A stretch of 52,261 bases of DNA, from assembly GCA_015065765.1 (NCBI GenBank), contig SVPP01000018.1, forward strand, positions 1 to 52,261, read 5' to 3'. Below, one piece after another: positions 1 to 6,847 of the stretch (position 1 is the first letter of the stretch; the number at the start of each line of letters is the position of its first letter). Made by a program: the position numbers and the translations under genes. The notes beneath the pieces were generated by a model. It saw nothing but the letters and a program-made list of their open reading frames with translations, was not told the origin of the DNA and ran no database searches. The DNA comes from Oscillospiraceae bacterium (lineage in GTDB: Bacteria; Bacillota; Clostridia; Oscillospirales; Acutalibacteraceae).

Positions 1-1
1 C

Positions 2-151
2 AAAACCCGCGCCGATATGATTTACAATGAGCTTGTCGCAGAAGCAGAAAAGCTTCTTTCACTCGCTAAAGCACGCAGGGGCAGACCAAACAAGGATAAT
101 GCTAAGCTTACATCTCAGCTTCGGGAACTTTGCAAGAAAATGAAAGACTGA
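2..151 (+). CDS. C-terminal fragment of an unidentified protein (cut by window edge)
   Basis: An open frame enters from the left edge and stops with TGA at 149-151, giving the last 49 residues of a protein. The fragment is helical and charged, with an Arg-Arg-Gly-Arg-Pro basic patch followed by a Lys-rich tail. I do not recognise the family. It sits beside decayed sequence and a mobile element, so it may belong to an accessory gene, but nothing visible assigns a function. Confidence 0.45.
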   Translation, partial: KTRADMIYNELVAEAEKLLSLAKARRGRPNKDNAKLTSQLRELCKKMKD

Positions 152-180
152 AATAGTTTATATAGTTGCTGATATTTGAA

Positions 181-455
181 CAAGCAAAGAAATTTTCTTA
201 TCGTGACCCTGATGCTTATATTGAAAACGGTGTTATATATCTGTTTTTCACATTGGTTTAAAACACTCCTGAAAGACAGTATTTTTATGTTGCAATGAGT
301 CAAAGCAAAGATTTTATTAATTGGAGCAAAATATACTTCATTTGACATCTTTAATTAATACCATTTATTTATGTGATGATAAAATGGTAATTACATTCAG
401 CTATAAGGACGATTCAAACGTCATTTCTTTGAATGACATAAAAAATCAGATTTGA
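181..455 (+). pseudogene. Decayed five-bladed beta-propeller glycosidase-like remnant (GH43-type)
   Basis: Reading from 181 gives a segment with Arg-Asp-Pro-Asp followed by Tyr-Leu-Phe-Phe and, after an in-frame TAA near 232, Tyr-Val-Ala-Met-Ser-x-Ser-Lys-Asp-x-x-Asn-Trp. These resemble the 'RDP' and 'S.DL.NW' blade motifs of GH43-like propellers. The similarity then moves to the +1 frame at about 342 and runs to a TGA at 453-455. At least one stop and one frameshift in under 300 bases, with no start codon, point to a dead fragment. The family assignment is inference from short motifs only. Confidence 0.4.
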
Positions 456-1308
456 GTTCGGATTTAACAGCATCCGCTCTTGGTGGCTTTCACCACAGAA
501 CATTGATATCCCATTATACCACAAAGGCAATCAACCACAAAAAGTTGATTGTCTTACTTTCTTTTGGGTTTGATATTTTAAGATTTCTGTATATAATCTT
601 GCGTTCTGTTCATCATTTGCGAGGTATCTTTCGAATGTTCTTTTATTTGTTTCTCGGTTGTTTTTCTTATTATTCAGAAGGCATTTTGATGGTGTTCTGA
701 ATAGAATTCTCGCAGTGGATCAGGTTAAATTTCTTCTGTTTTTACTTGTTTGATATTGAATTTTTAATAACATTTTTATAGTTAGTTAATCTAAAAATCG
801 TAATTACGGGAAATACTAAAAGCTCACAAGTTACGCTTTTGCGTTTTTGCGTGAATATGAATTGTGTTTTAGTAATTACGGGAAGAAATCTTTTATCACA
901 AGTTACGAAAAGCTGTTTTTTAAAAATTTTCAATTTTGTTTTCGTATAGTATTTTTTGATTTTCGCAGGTTCAAAATTGAACTTTTTTATCTGATTTTTT
1001 ATGGTGAACCAAAATCTCCTACAGAGGTGGTTTTAGTATACGGTTTTAATACTTTTATCACAAGTTACGAAAACTCATTTTTGAGGCATTTTTTTACTTC
1101 GAGTTTTCGTATACTGTTTTGCTGTTTTTGATGAGTATTTTTCTTGTTCAGAGAAGACTTTCAGATGAACTGTTTTCTCCCTGTTCATAAATCTTTTTCT
1201 GCGCAGAAAACAGGTTTTAATTTTCTGTTCAGAAGGTAGAGAATGATAAAAGCTTCTTTTTGTTTGAAAAATCTTTTCTGAATAAAGACAACTGTAGAAA
1301 AATTTATA
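456..1308. other. AT-rich stretch without a convincing gene; contains repeats and possible coding debris
   Basis: No frame has both a plausible start with ribosome site and protein-like composition. On the minus strand, about 715 down to a TGA at 531-533, a frame without a start encodes a charged, helix-like peptide that could be the tail of a dead gene. The rest is T-rich and carries three related repeats (801-1073). Open frames on the plus strand here are Phe-rich and look like chance. Confidence 0.4.
801..1073 (+). repeat. Three imperfect direct repeats with core TCACAAGTTACG
   Basis: Copies lie at about 801-835, 873-911 and 1051-1073. The first two begin with AATTACGGGAA and all end with CACAAGTTACG; copies 2 and 3 share TTTTATCACAAGTTACGAAAA. 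Spacing is about 70 and 160 bases. They may be protein-binding repeats near the left part of the mobile element or remnants of duplicated sequence. No function can be read from the sequence. Confidence 0.55.
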
Positions 1309-1340
1309 CCCCGGATCTTCAGCAGATTCGGGGTTTTGTG
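1309..1340 (+). terminator. Rho-independent terminator
   Basis: Ten-base arms 1309-1318 and 1324-1333 pair fully (one G-T) around a five-base loop and are followed by TTTT at 1334-1337. No intact plus-strand gene lies just upstream, so it may be left over from a decayed gene. Confidence 0.7.
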
Positions 1341-1530
1341 TGTTTGCTGATGTTGATTTGTGCTTGAAACGCGTCATGATTGTCGATTTGGTGCGCTCAT
1401 CGAGTTTTCGTTGCTTTTTGGAGTAAGTTTATGTCGAAAAGAGAAAAACTCGATACAGAGCCTTCAGGACACATTTCCTCGCGTGCAACTTTTTAATTGT
1501 TTCTTTTATGTGAGATCGTTGTATGACGTT

Positions 1531-2160
1531 TTATTTTTTTACACGCCTCATCTCGTAAACAACTCCATAAATTCTGACATTGCTTTCCAACGGGACATTT
1601 ATTGATTCAAATGACGAATTAAGAGCTTTGAATCTGAGAATATCATTTGCAATTTTCTGAACTCGTCTTATTTGAATGTCGCCTTGGTTTATAGAAACAA
1701 CAACATCATCGCCATTTTCAGCGAAAGATTGTTTTTTAACAACAACCGTATCACCGTCAAAATATTCCGGATTCATTGAATTGTCAGAAATTATTAAACC
1801 GAAGAAGCTGTCATCTTCAACCATTGTTTTTGAAACTTCTATCTCATCTATATAAGGAATGGTATCAATATCTTTAACCCCTGCAGGGATTTTTTCATAG
1901 ACTTTTATGGTGCTTTCTTTGATAGGAGTTTGCGGTGCAATCTTAGTATCGGTATCATCTGTCATGCCAAAGAGATAATCAGCAGATACTCCGAAAAGCT
2001 TTGCCAATACAACGATATTTTCTATGCTCGGTTCTCTGTTTCCAGATTCGTAGTTGTAATAAGTTTGTTGGGATACGCCAAGAGAAGATGCGATTTCGTC
2101 TACCTTCATACCTGAGTTTAAACGAGATTTTTTAAGGTTTTCTGAAAAAATATTGCTCAT
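1531..2160 (-). CDS. XRE-S24 (cI/LexA-fold) repressor of the mobile element
   Basis: The 209-residue protein has an XRE helix-turn-helix at about 8-66 and a LexA-fold peptidase S24 domain at about 85-205. An Ala93-Gly94 pair sits where these repressors self-cleave, and Ser128 in the Asn-Ser-Met-Asn-Pro motif is the expected nucleophile. The lysine usually found in the 'VKRV' strand is Arg165, so self-cleavage may be weak or absent. The start ATG has GAGGTGA six bases upstream. It diverges from a small XRE gene across a promoter region with palindromic half-sites, like a phage lysogeny switch. It probably keeps the element silent. Confidence 0.85.
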   Translation of the reverse strand: MSNIFSENLKKSRLNSGMKVDEIASSLGVSQQTYYNYESGNREPSIENIVVLAKLFGVSADYLFGMTDDTDTKIAPQTPIKESTIKVYEKIPAGVKDIDTIPYIDEIEVSKTMVEDDSFFGLIISDNSMNPEYFDGDTVVVKKQSFAENGDDVVVSINQGDIQIRRVQKIANDILRFKALNSSFESINVPLESNVRIYGVVYEMRRVKK

Positions 2161-2180
2161 TGTTGTTCACCTCAAAGACT

Positions 2181-2210
2181 ATAATACCAACTTTTTGTTG
2201 AAAATGCAAC
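2181..2210 (-). promoter_or_regulatory. Promoter of the XRE-S24 repressor with overlapping CAAC/GTTG operator
   Basis: On the minus strand TTGCAT (complement of 2204-2209) and TATTAT (complement of 2181-2186) are 17 bases apart. Between and over them run alternating half-sites CAAC (2188-2191), GTTG (2197-2200) and CAAC (2207-2210), giving two overlapping palindromes. Their position suggests autoregulation by the repressor; this is inference. Confidence 0.65.
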
Positions 2211-2279
2211 GTATTAAACGAAAAGAATAGTTATTTCTTTGGTCGATTATCCGAAAATAAAAAATATTTAAACAATATG

Positions 2280-2308
2280 TTGACTTGAATGTTCTTTCGT
2301 GATATCAT
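2280..2308 (+). promoter_or_regulatory. Divergent promoter for the small XRE gene and downstream operon
   Basis: TTGACT at 2280-2285 and TATCAT at 2303-2308 are separated by 17 bases. A purine-rich AGGAAG follows at 2327-2332. It faces away from the repressor promoter, as in cI/cro switches. Confidence 0.65.
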
Positions 2309-2363
2309 ATAGTCAACGAATAGTTTAGGAAGCGGTGATAACGTAAGAGAATATTTAAAAGAT

Positions 2364-2567
2364 TTGAGAAAAAGAAAGGGGTTGACCCAACGAAATGTTG
2401 CAGAACACTTAAAAATGAGTGTTCAATATTATAGTTTGATAGAAAGAGGTGAACGACAGGAAAGCCTGAGTGTTGATTTGCTGTGTAGTTTTAGCCAGCT
2501 TTTTGATGTTTCAACACAGGAACTGATCTTTAAAGAAAGAATGTATTCCATTGAAAGAGATTTATGA
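2364..2567 (+). CDS. Small XRE-family (Cro-like) DNA-binding protein, start unclear
   Basis: The protein is essentially one XRE helix-turn-helix, with a conserved Lys-Gly-Leu-Thr-Gln turn and an 'IERGER' recognition region, 67 residues from the TTG at 2364. The fold's usual first helix (Arg-Glu-Tyr-Leu-Lys-Asp-Leu) is encoded upstream in frame from 2346, and AGGAAG at 2327-2332 is placed for a start near 2343, but the codon there is GTA. The true start may have mutated, or the weak TTG may be used. Position opposite the XRE-S24 repressor suggests a Cro-like role. Confidence 0.6.
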   Translation: MRKRKGLTQRNVAEHLKMSVQYYSLIERGERQESLSVDLLCSFSQLFDVSTQELIFKERMYSIERDL

Positions 2568-2678
2568 GAAGATGAAAATAAGGAACCGAAGGAGCTGATG
2601 CCTATAACATAATTCTTTTTCTTCCCATAGCAAACATTATATATATGAAAATAAATTTTGAAAATCAGGAGTGATGCA

Positions 2679-3200
2679 ATGAATATAATGGATGTACTTT
2701 TATTAGCACAAGAAATCCAGGCTTCCGATGGAATCAGCGAACTTACAAGTATGTATTTTTTGCTCTCAAGAAACATCGCCTTCCATCCGTATGCCGTGCT
2801 CGATGTTTTCAGTCGGTATTTAAATGAGCCGATTGAAGAATTACTTAATTCTCACGAAAAGCAACAATACCTTCTGGAGGATATATCTGAACCGCAATGT
2901 AATAAAACCAAGTCTCAGCATATTGAAATGATAGTGCGGGATACTTCCATGGAACCGGTTTTTCCGAAAGGAAGCAGATTGAAGATTGATACGAGTGAAA
3001 TTACTGATGAAGGTTTGGTAGCTGTAAAAATTATAGGATCTGAATCCCTTATAGTGGGTTTCTCATACAAAGATTTGCAAAGAAATGAGTATGTACTTAA
3101 ATTTTCCAATCCAGACTATATGTCCATGTATTTCAGGCTGGATGAAGATGCAGATAAATTACAATTTATCGGCGTGCCTGTAACCACAATTGATGATTAA
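2679..3200 (+). CDS. LexA/S24-fold protein without HTH, catalytic lysine not evident
   Basis: The ATG at 2679 follows AGGAG (2668-2672) by six bases, better than the upstream in-frame TTG. The 173-residue product has a helical N-terminal half (about 1-75) without a recognisable DNA-binding motif. A C-terminal half resembles the S24 fold: Arg-Asp-Thr-Ser-Met-Glu-Pro keeps the Ser-Met pair of the nucleophile loop, followed by a Lys-Gly-Ser-Arg strand and a Gly-Leu-Val-Ala-Val-Lys-Ile strand. Where active enzymes have the catalytic lysine strand, this protein reads Leu-Ile-Val-Gly-Phe. It is paralogous to the next gene. A partner or antagonist of the XRE-S24 repressor is one possibility, not shown. 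Confidence 0.6.
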   Translation: MNIMDVLLLAQEIQASDGISELTSMYFLLSRNIAFHPYAVLDVFSRYLNEPIEELLNSHEKQQYLLEDISEPQCNKTKSQHIEMIVRDTSMEPVFPKGSRLKIDTSEITDEGLVAVKIIGSESLIVGFSYKDLQRNEYVLKFSNPDYMSMYFRLDEDADKLQFIGVPVTTIDD

Positions 3201-3252
3201 TATAAAAATAGATATATAAATATACGATGAAAATTAAAGGAGTTGTTTTTTT

Positions 3253-3783
3253 ATGCGTGATGCAAATAAAAACGCTGAACTTGCGAAAATTATAAGAAAA
3301 AACTATGGCCTTCCCGAAGATATGATAGCCTGTTTTTTGCAGGGATATGAGGACAGCCGTGTGCCGTTCCCTATCCTTAGACTTATCTGTAAGGAATTAG
3401 GCGAAGATTATGTATTTGAAACATTGTCTGAGTCTGATAAAGCGGAGTACCTTCTGGAACTTGATGAAGCCCCCGGTCTCAGAACAAACGAAAGATACAC
3501 AGAGGTAATTTTACGTGACAAATCTTTTGATAACTATGATTATCAGAAAGGTGATATTTTTCCTGTGGATAAAACAAAGAAAGAGCTTGATGGATTAATG
3601 GCTGTTGAAATTGAAGGCGAAGCAATGATTGTGTGGTTAGAAGATTACACTGAACTTAATGCTATAAGATTTGAGTTCGCCAACAAAAACTATCCGTCGT
3701 TTTATTGGCCTAAAATTTATATGAATAAAATAAAAGTCATTGGAACTGTTGTACTCTATACAGAAGATGCAATAGTGTTCTAA
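3253..3783 (+). CDS. Paralogue of the preceding S24-fold protein
   Basis: This 176-residue protein aligns with its upstream neighbour over most of its length. Both have Tyr-Leu-Leu-Glu before the domain, Arg-Asp-x-Ser at the nucleophile loop, a Lys-Gly strand, a Leu-(Met/Val)-Ala-Val-(Glu/Lys)-Ile strand and a similar beta-rich end (Phe-Ala/Ser-Asn-x-x-Tyr). Here the loop has Asp-Lys-Ser-Phe in place of Ser-Met-Glu-Pro, and no catalytic lysine is evident. AAAGGAG lies upstream of the ATG. The tandem pair sits just after the Cro-like gene and probably shares its promoter. Function unknown. Confidence 0.55.
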   Translation: MRDANKNAELAKIIRKNYGLPEDMIACFLQGYEDSRVPFPILRLICKELGEDYVFETLSESDKAEYLLELDEAPGLRTNERYTEVILRDKSFDNYDYQKGDIFPVDKTKKELDGLMAVEIEGEAMIVWLEDYTELNAIRFEFANKNYPSFYWPKIYMNKIKVIGTVVLYTEDAIVF

Positions 3784-3850
3784 AATAAAAAATCGACTCG
3801 CAGGTTCCCCACGAGCCAATTTACCGATTGTTGTTTTCATTTTTACATAC

Positions 3851-3890
3851 CTCGGAGCGTGGTTTATATAACTATGCTCCGGGGGTTTTA
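3851..3890 (+). terminator. Terminator at the end of the S24-paralogue operon
   Basis: Eight-base arms 3851-3858 and 3876-3883 (CTCGGAGC / GCTCCGGG, one G-T) are followed by GG then TTTTA. The convergent XRE gene ends at 3888, so the hairpin lies between two convergent units. Confidence 0.65.
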
Positions 3891-4601
3891 TATTTTATGC
3901 TCAATCGTCTTTTTAACTATTGCGTTAAATTCGGCACCTCGTTGAGATGGATCCTTGGGATCTCGTGACTGTGAGATGAGAAAATTGCTGAAGCTGACCA
4001 TTGCAAGGTGATACTGTCCACGCATAAAATTCAGCTCTTTTTCTTTTTCGCCTAATGTTGCTCTCAACTCACTGTATGCTTTTTTGCTTGTGTAATTTCC
4101 CCTGAAAAAACGCTGGTAATCGCTTACCACATTATCATAATTTCGTAAAAATTGTTTTTCACATTCAAGGAATCTGTAAATTTCAACAATAACTGTGTCC
4201 ATAGCTTCTGTACACATAAGGTTGTTCAAAAAATTAAATTTGTTTTCAAGAGTTTCTCGCTCGACTTTCCTTAAGGGCTTTTCTGATTTCGCCACTTTTA
4301 ACTGATGTAAATAATCCAGAGTTTCTTTTGACAAACCGGTATATGCACAGGTTTCCTGGTGAGCATCAAGTTTGTTTTGTTCTGAAAGACCGAGAATATA
4401 ATCGCTTGTAACACCAAAATGATTAGCGAGTTTTATTATCTGATATATATTAGGAGCGATTTTGCCTTGTTCATATGCACCTATCATCTGCCTTGACACG
4501 CCCAGGATTTCACCCATTTCCTTTTGTGTTAAATTATTGTTTTTTCTTAACGTAACCAGTCTATCCTGCAGGGCTGTTGTTTCTTCCAAACCATTGCACA
4601 T
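3888..4601 (-). CDS. XRE-family regulator with long helical C-terminal region
   Basis: An XRE helix-turn-helix occupies about residues 12-68 (Asn-Leu-Thr-Gln-Lys-Glu-Met, then Val-Ser-Arg-Gln-Met-Ile-Gly-Ala-Tyr-Glu-Gln-Gly). The remaining 165 residues are charged and helical with no domain I recognise, perhaps an oligomerisation or sensor region. GAGGAAGG directly abuts the ATG; a TTG four codons later is a possible alternative start. It diverges from the replication protein across about 230 AT-rich bases and may control it. The target is not visible. Confidence 0.75.
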   Translation of the reverse strand: MCNGLEETTALQDRLVTLRKNNNLTQKEMGEILGVSRQMIGAYEQGKIAPNIYQIIKLANHFGVTSDYILGLSEQNKLDAHQETCAYTGLSKETLDYLHQLKVAKSEKPLRKVERETLENKFNFLNNLMCTEAMDTVIVEIYRFLECEKQFLRNYDNVVSDYQRFFRGNYTSKKAYSELRATLGEKEKELNFMRGQYHLAMVSFSNFLISQSRDPKDPSQRGAEFNAIVKKTIEHKI

Positions 4602-4833
4602 CCTTCCTCAAAATAGTAAAATTTACAAATTTTCGTGCCCATTAAAAGCAGAAAATCTCTTCAAAATGTCAAATATTTATTTCTTAATACTGAATATATC
4701 ATAAATATGTTAATAAATTGTTTCTTTTTTGCATTTTTTTAGATACTTTTTTTGCCTCAATGTTAAAAAACGCATTACATACTTTCGGTGAGCTTTAAAA
4801 ATAAGTTCAAAAAATGCAGAAAGGATGTATCGA

Positions 4834-6222
4834 ATGTTTGTTAACATAGCACGTTCTTCAAGAACAAAAAAGTCACTTAGCTTTGAACTTGTATCAGAAA
4901 TAAATGTTGATGACATTTATACATTTGGTTCTGAATTTGTACCATTTGAAGAAGCTACCGATGTTTTTATCGATACGGTAAAAATTAAATGTGAAAATGT
5001 TTTCATTTATACAGGGTGGAGAAGCAAGTGGAGATACGACGAAAGTAAATATCAATATTTCTTCAATATTCCTGTAAATGATACTAACATCAAGCTGACA
5101 TTCAGAAAAAATAGAAATGATGATATGTATTTCTATTTTAAAAAAGGCACTGTTTATGTTGAATTTAGCGTTTCGAATGTACTGTACGGTACAAACGTCT
5201 GCGGAATAAGCTCATCAGATGTTAATACATTGTATGAGAAATTAGCGTCTCTTTTAACAGAGGCGGGTGTTATATTAAACTTTGACGATAGCCATCTGGA
5301 TTTTAAGAATTATAAAGTTACAAGAATTGACAGAAGCTTTTGCTTTGATGCCGGCAGTGAAAAAAGAAAGAAAGAGTATCTGCGAATTTTCAAGAAATTG
5401 CGAATCCCTTATCATGACTCCGGAAGATGTAAGAAATTTGATGATTATGATTACGAAACCGGATTTTCTCATGGTTCCGATAGTAGCGATTTTATTTTGT
5501 ATGACAAAAATGAAGAGCTTCGCGAACACAAACGTGTTGAGATCGAAGCCGATAACGAGATAAAAATTAATGTTTTAAGACTTGAAATCAGATGCAGAAA
5601 ACCAAAAGGTAAAAAATCTGATTTTGGTTTGTTTGGCGAAGTGCTCAATAACAATAACCAAACTCTTCTTGATATATTAAAACAATACAGGCTTGATTTG
5701 AAAATTCTGCCAGAACAAGAGTTTTTTAAAACAATAAAAGATTTTCTGGCTAAAGAAAGAAACCTGCACATAGGAGAAAAAGCAAGAAAGCTTCCTAAGT
5801 ATCTGCGATATAAAGATGAAACTATTTTAGAGTTTTTTCAATACATTAATGATTATAGTGAAGTTGCTGCATATTCGGCAAACAGCACACTATTCAATGT
5901 TTGTAAAACCATAACTGCTGAATTAGGCATTATGAATCTATACACCACTATCGATGAAGAATTAAGTTTTGTTGATAATGTTCTTTCACATGTTTCTTCA
6001 ACAGAGGATGAGGCAATACCTCTTGAGGAGGTGTTTGATGAATCTGTAATTGTTAACGATGAAGCAACAAAGACAGATGATAAAAATTACAAAGGTGTAA
6101 GTATTGCCTATTTGATAGTTAATTTAGGTAAACAACAAAAGATAAAACCATGTTATCTGTTTGTTGTTGATTTCTTAAATCTTATAGAAAATAAACAACC
6201 TATTCCATATAAAAGAGAATAG
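4834..6222 (+). CDS. Rolling-circle replication initiator, phage gene II/X (CRI) type
   Basis: The product (462 residues from ATG 4834, with GAAAGGA eight bases upstream; an ATG at 4825 sits too close to it) resembles gene II/X-like Rep proteins. It has a 'VTRIDRSFCFD' strand near residue 168, a 'YLRIFKKLRIPY' helix, a 'DFILYDKNEELREHK' segment and 'VLRLEIRCRKPK'. This family nicks one strand at the origin to start rolling-circle replication of filamentous phages and small plasmids. In an integrated element with Xis and Int it likely replicates the excised circle, and may also act as a relaxase. About 65 C-terminal residues are acidic. The assignment rests on motif recall. Confidence 0.6.
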   Translation: MFVNIARSSRTKKSLSFELVSEINVDDIYTFGSEFVPFEEATDVFIDTVKIKCENVFIYTGWRSKWRYDESKYQYFFNIPVNDTNIKLTFRKNRNDDMYFYFKKGTVYVEFSVSNVLYGTNVCGISSSDVNTLYEKLASLLTEAGVILNFDDSHLDFKNYKVTRIDRSFCFDAGSEKRKKEYLRIFKKLRIPYHDSGRCKKFDDYDYETGFSHGSDSSDFILYDKNEELREHKRVEIEADNEIKINVLRLEIRCRKPKGKKSDFGLFGEVLNNNNQTLLDILKQYRLDLKILPEQEFFKTIKDFLAKERNLHIGEKARKLPKYLRYKDETILEFFQYINDYSEVAAYSANSTLFNVCKTITAELGIMNLYTTIDEELSFVDNVLSHVSSTEDEAIPLEEVFDESVIVNDEATKTDDKNYKGVSIAYLIVNLGKQQKIKPCYLFVVDFLNLIENKQPIPYKRE

Positions 6223-6227
6223 ATCAT

Positions 6228-6305
6228 ACTTAAGAGTTTAAATATACAATACACTTAAGAAACAACATATATAAGAGATAATATATAGAGTGTACTTAAG
6301 AGTTT
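6228..6305 (+). repeat. Three ACTTAAGA direct repeats downstream of rep
   Basis: ACTTAAGA occurs at 6228-6235, 6253-6260 and 6294-6301; the first and last extend to ACTTAAGAGTTT. They lie just after the replication gene and upstream of xis in AT-rich DNA. Arm-type sites for Xis/Int or replication-origin iterons are both plausible. Confidence 0.55.
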
Positions 6306-6357
6306 GTATTTAATATATATAAGCGGTTACAGTCGAACCAAAACATAATAAAAAAAC

Positions 6358-6456
6358 AGGAATTCTTCATATAAGAACGAAACGTTCATGAAGAAAATAA
6401 AAATTGTAAGAATCTCAAAAAGATTTGTCGGGTTTATCCCGAAGTTAAGAATTCCT
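6358..6456. repeat. Nested inverted repeats upstream of xis
   Basis: The outer arms AGGAATTCTT (6358-6367) and AAGAATTCCT (6447-6456) are a perfect 10-base inverted repeat. Inside are a hairpin with CTTCAT/ATGAAG (6365-6370/6388-6393) and GAACG/CGTTC (6375-6379/6383-6387), and a small CGGG/CCCG hairpin (6429-6432/6438-6441). Such structure fits a nicking origin, a transfer origin or an RNA control region; which one cannot be told. Confidence 0.5.
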
Positions 6457-6484
6457 CAAAATATATGAAAGCGAGGAATTTCTT

Positions 6485-6739
6485 ATGAAATCCAAAAATA
6501 ACAAAATCAATTTTACAGAAACTACATCTGTCAATATAGATGTTGAAAATAGTGTTCCAATTTGGCACAAAGTGTCTCTTACTCTTGATGAAGCCGTCAT
6601 GTACAGCGGAATCGGAAAGAACAAATTAAGAGAACTTTCAGATGGTGAGGGTCAGTGTTTTACGTTTTTTAACGGAACAAAACGTATGATCAAAAGAAAA
6701 GAATTTGATGAATTCATTTCGAAAGTACATATAATCTAA
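6485..6739 (+). CDS. xis: Excisionase, Tn916 Xis family
   Basis: The 84-residue protein has the layout of Tn916 Xis: 'VPIWHKVSLTLDEA' then 'GIGKNKLRELSD' and a C-terminal 'KRMIKRKEFDEFI' segment, forming a winged-helix (MerR-like) DNA-binding domain. Xis proteins bend DNA at the element ends and direct Int toward excision. GAGGAA precedes the ATG. It stands just upstream of the broken integrase, the usual Tn916 order, but with an inverted repeat and a promoter between the two genes. Length is slightly above Tn916 Xis because of about 20 extra N-terminal residues. Confidence 0.85.
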   Translation: MKSKNNKINFTETTSVNIDVENSVPIWHKVSLTLDEAVMYSGIGKNKLRELSDGEGQCFTFFNGTKRMIKRKEFDEFISKVHII

Positions 6740-6747
6740 AAAAGTAA

Positions 6748-6829
6748 AGGAGCTCTGGTTCTGATACAAAAATAATAGTGACAACAATTTGAGATTATGA
6801 TATAATGATAGTGTCATATCAGAGCTCCT
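6748..6829 (+). promoter_or_regulatory. Integrase promoter flanked by a 10-bp inverted repeat
   Basis: GTGACA (6778-6783) and TATAAT (6801-6806) are 17 bases apart and point to the integrase at 6848. Around them, AGGAGCTCTG (6748-6757) and CAGAGCTCCT (6820-6829) form a perfect inverted repeat, with further pairing just inside (TGATAC / GTGTCATATCA). The arrangement suggests control of int by a DNA-binding protein or by folding of read-through RNA from xis. Confidence 0.55.
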
Positions 6830-6847
6830 GGAATAGGAGTCGATATA

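Noticed and set aside
452..700. An 82-residue Phe/Leu-rich plus-strand frame that looks like a membrane protein
   Set aside because: No ribosome site. The minus strand of the same DNA reads as charged, helical coding debris, so the hydrophobic plus frame is its shadow.
1075..1377. A 100-residue minus-strand open frame
   Set aside because: It crosses the terminator hairpin at 1309-1333 and the repeat region, has no ribosome site, and its composition is that of translated AT-rich DNA.
1431..1496. A 21-codon open frame with GGAG seven bases upstream of ATG
   Set aside because: Good spacing, but the product is very short, has no family resemblance, and the frame lies in repeat-rich DNA next to the convergent repressor gene. 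Not enough to call a gene.
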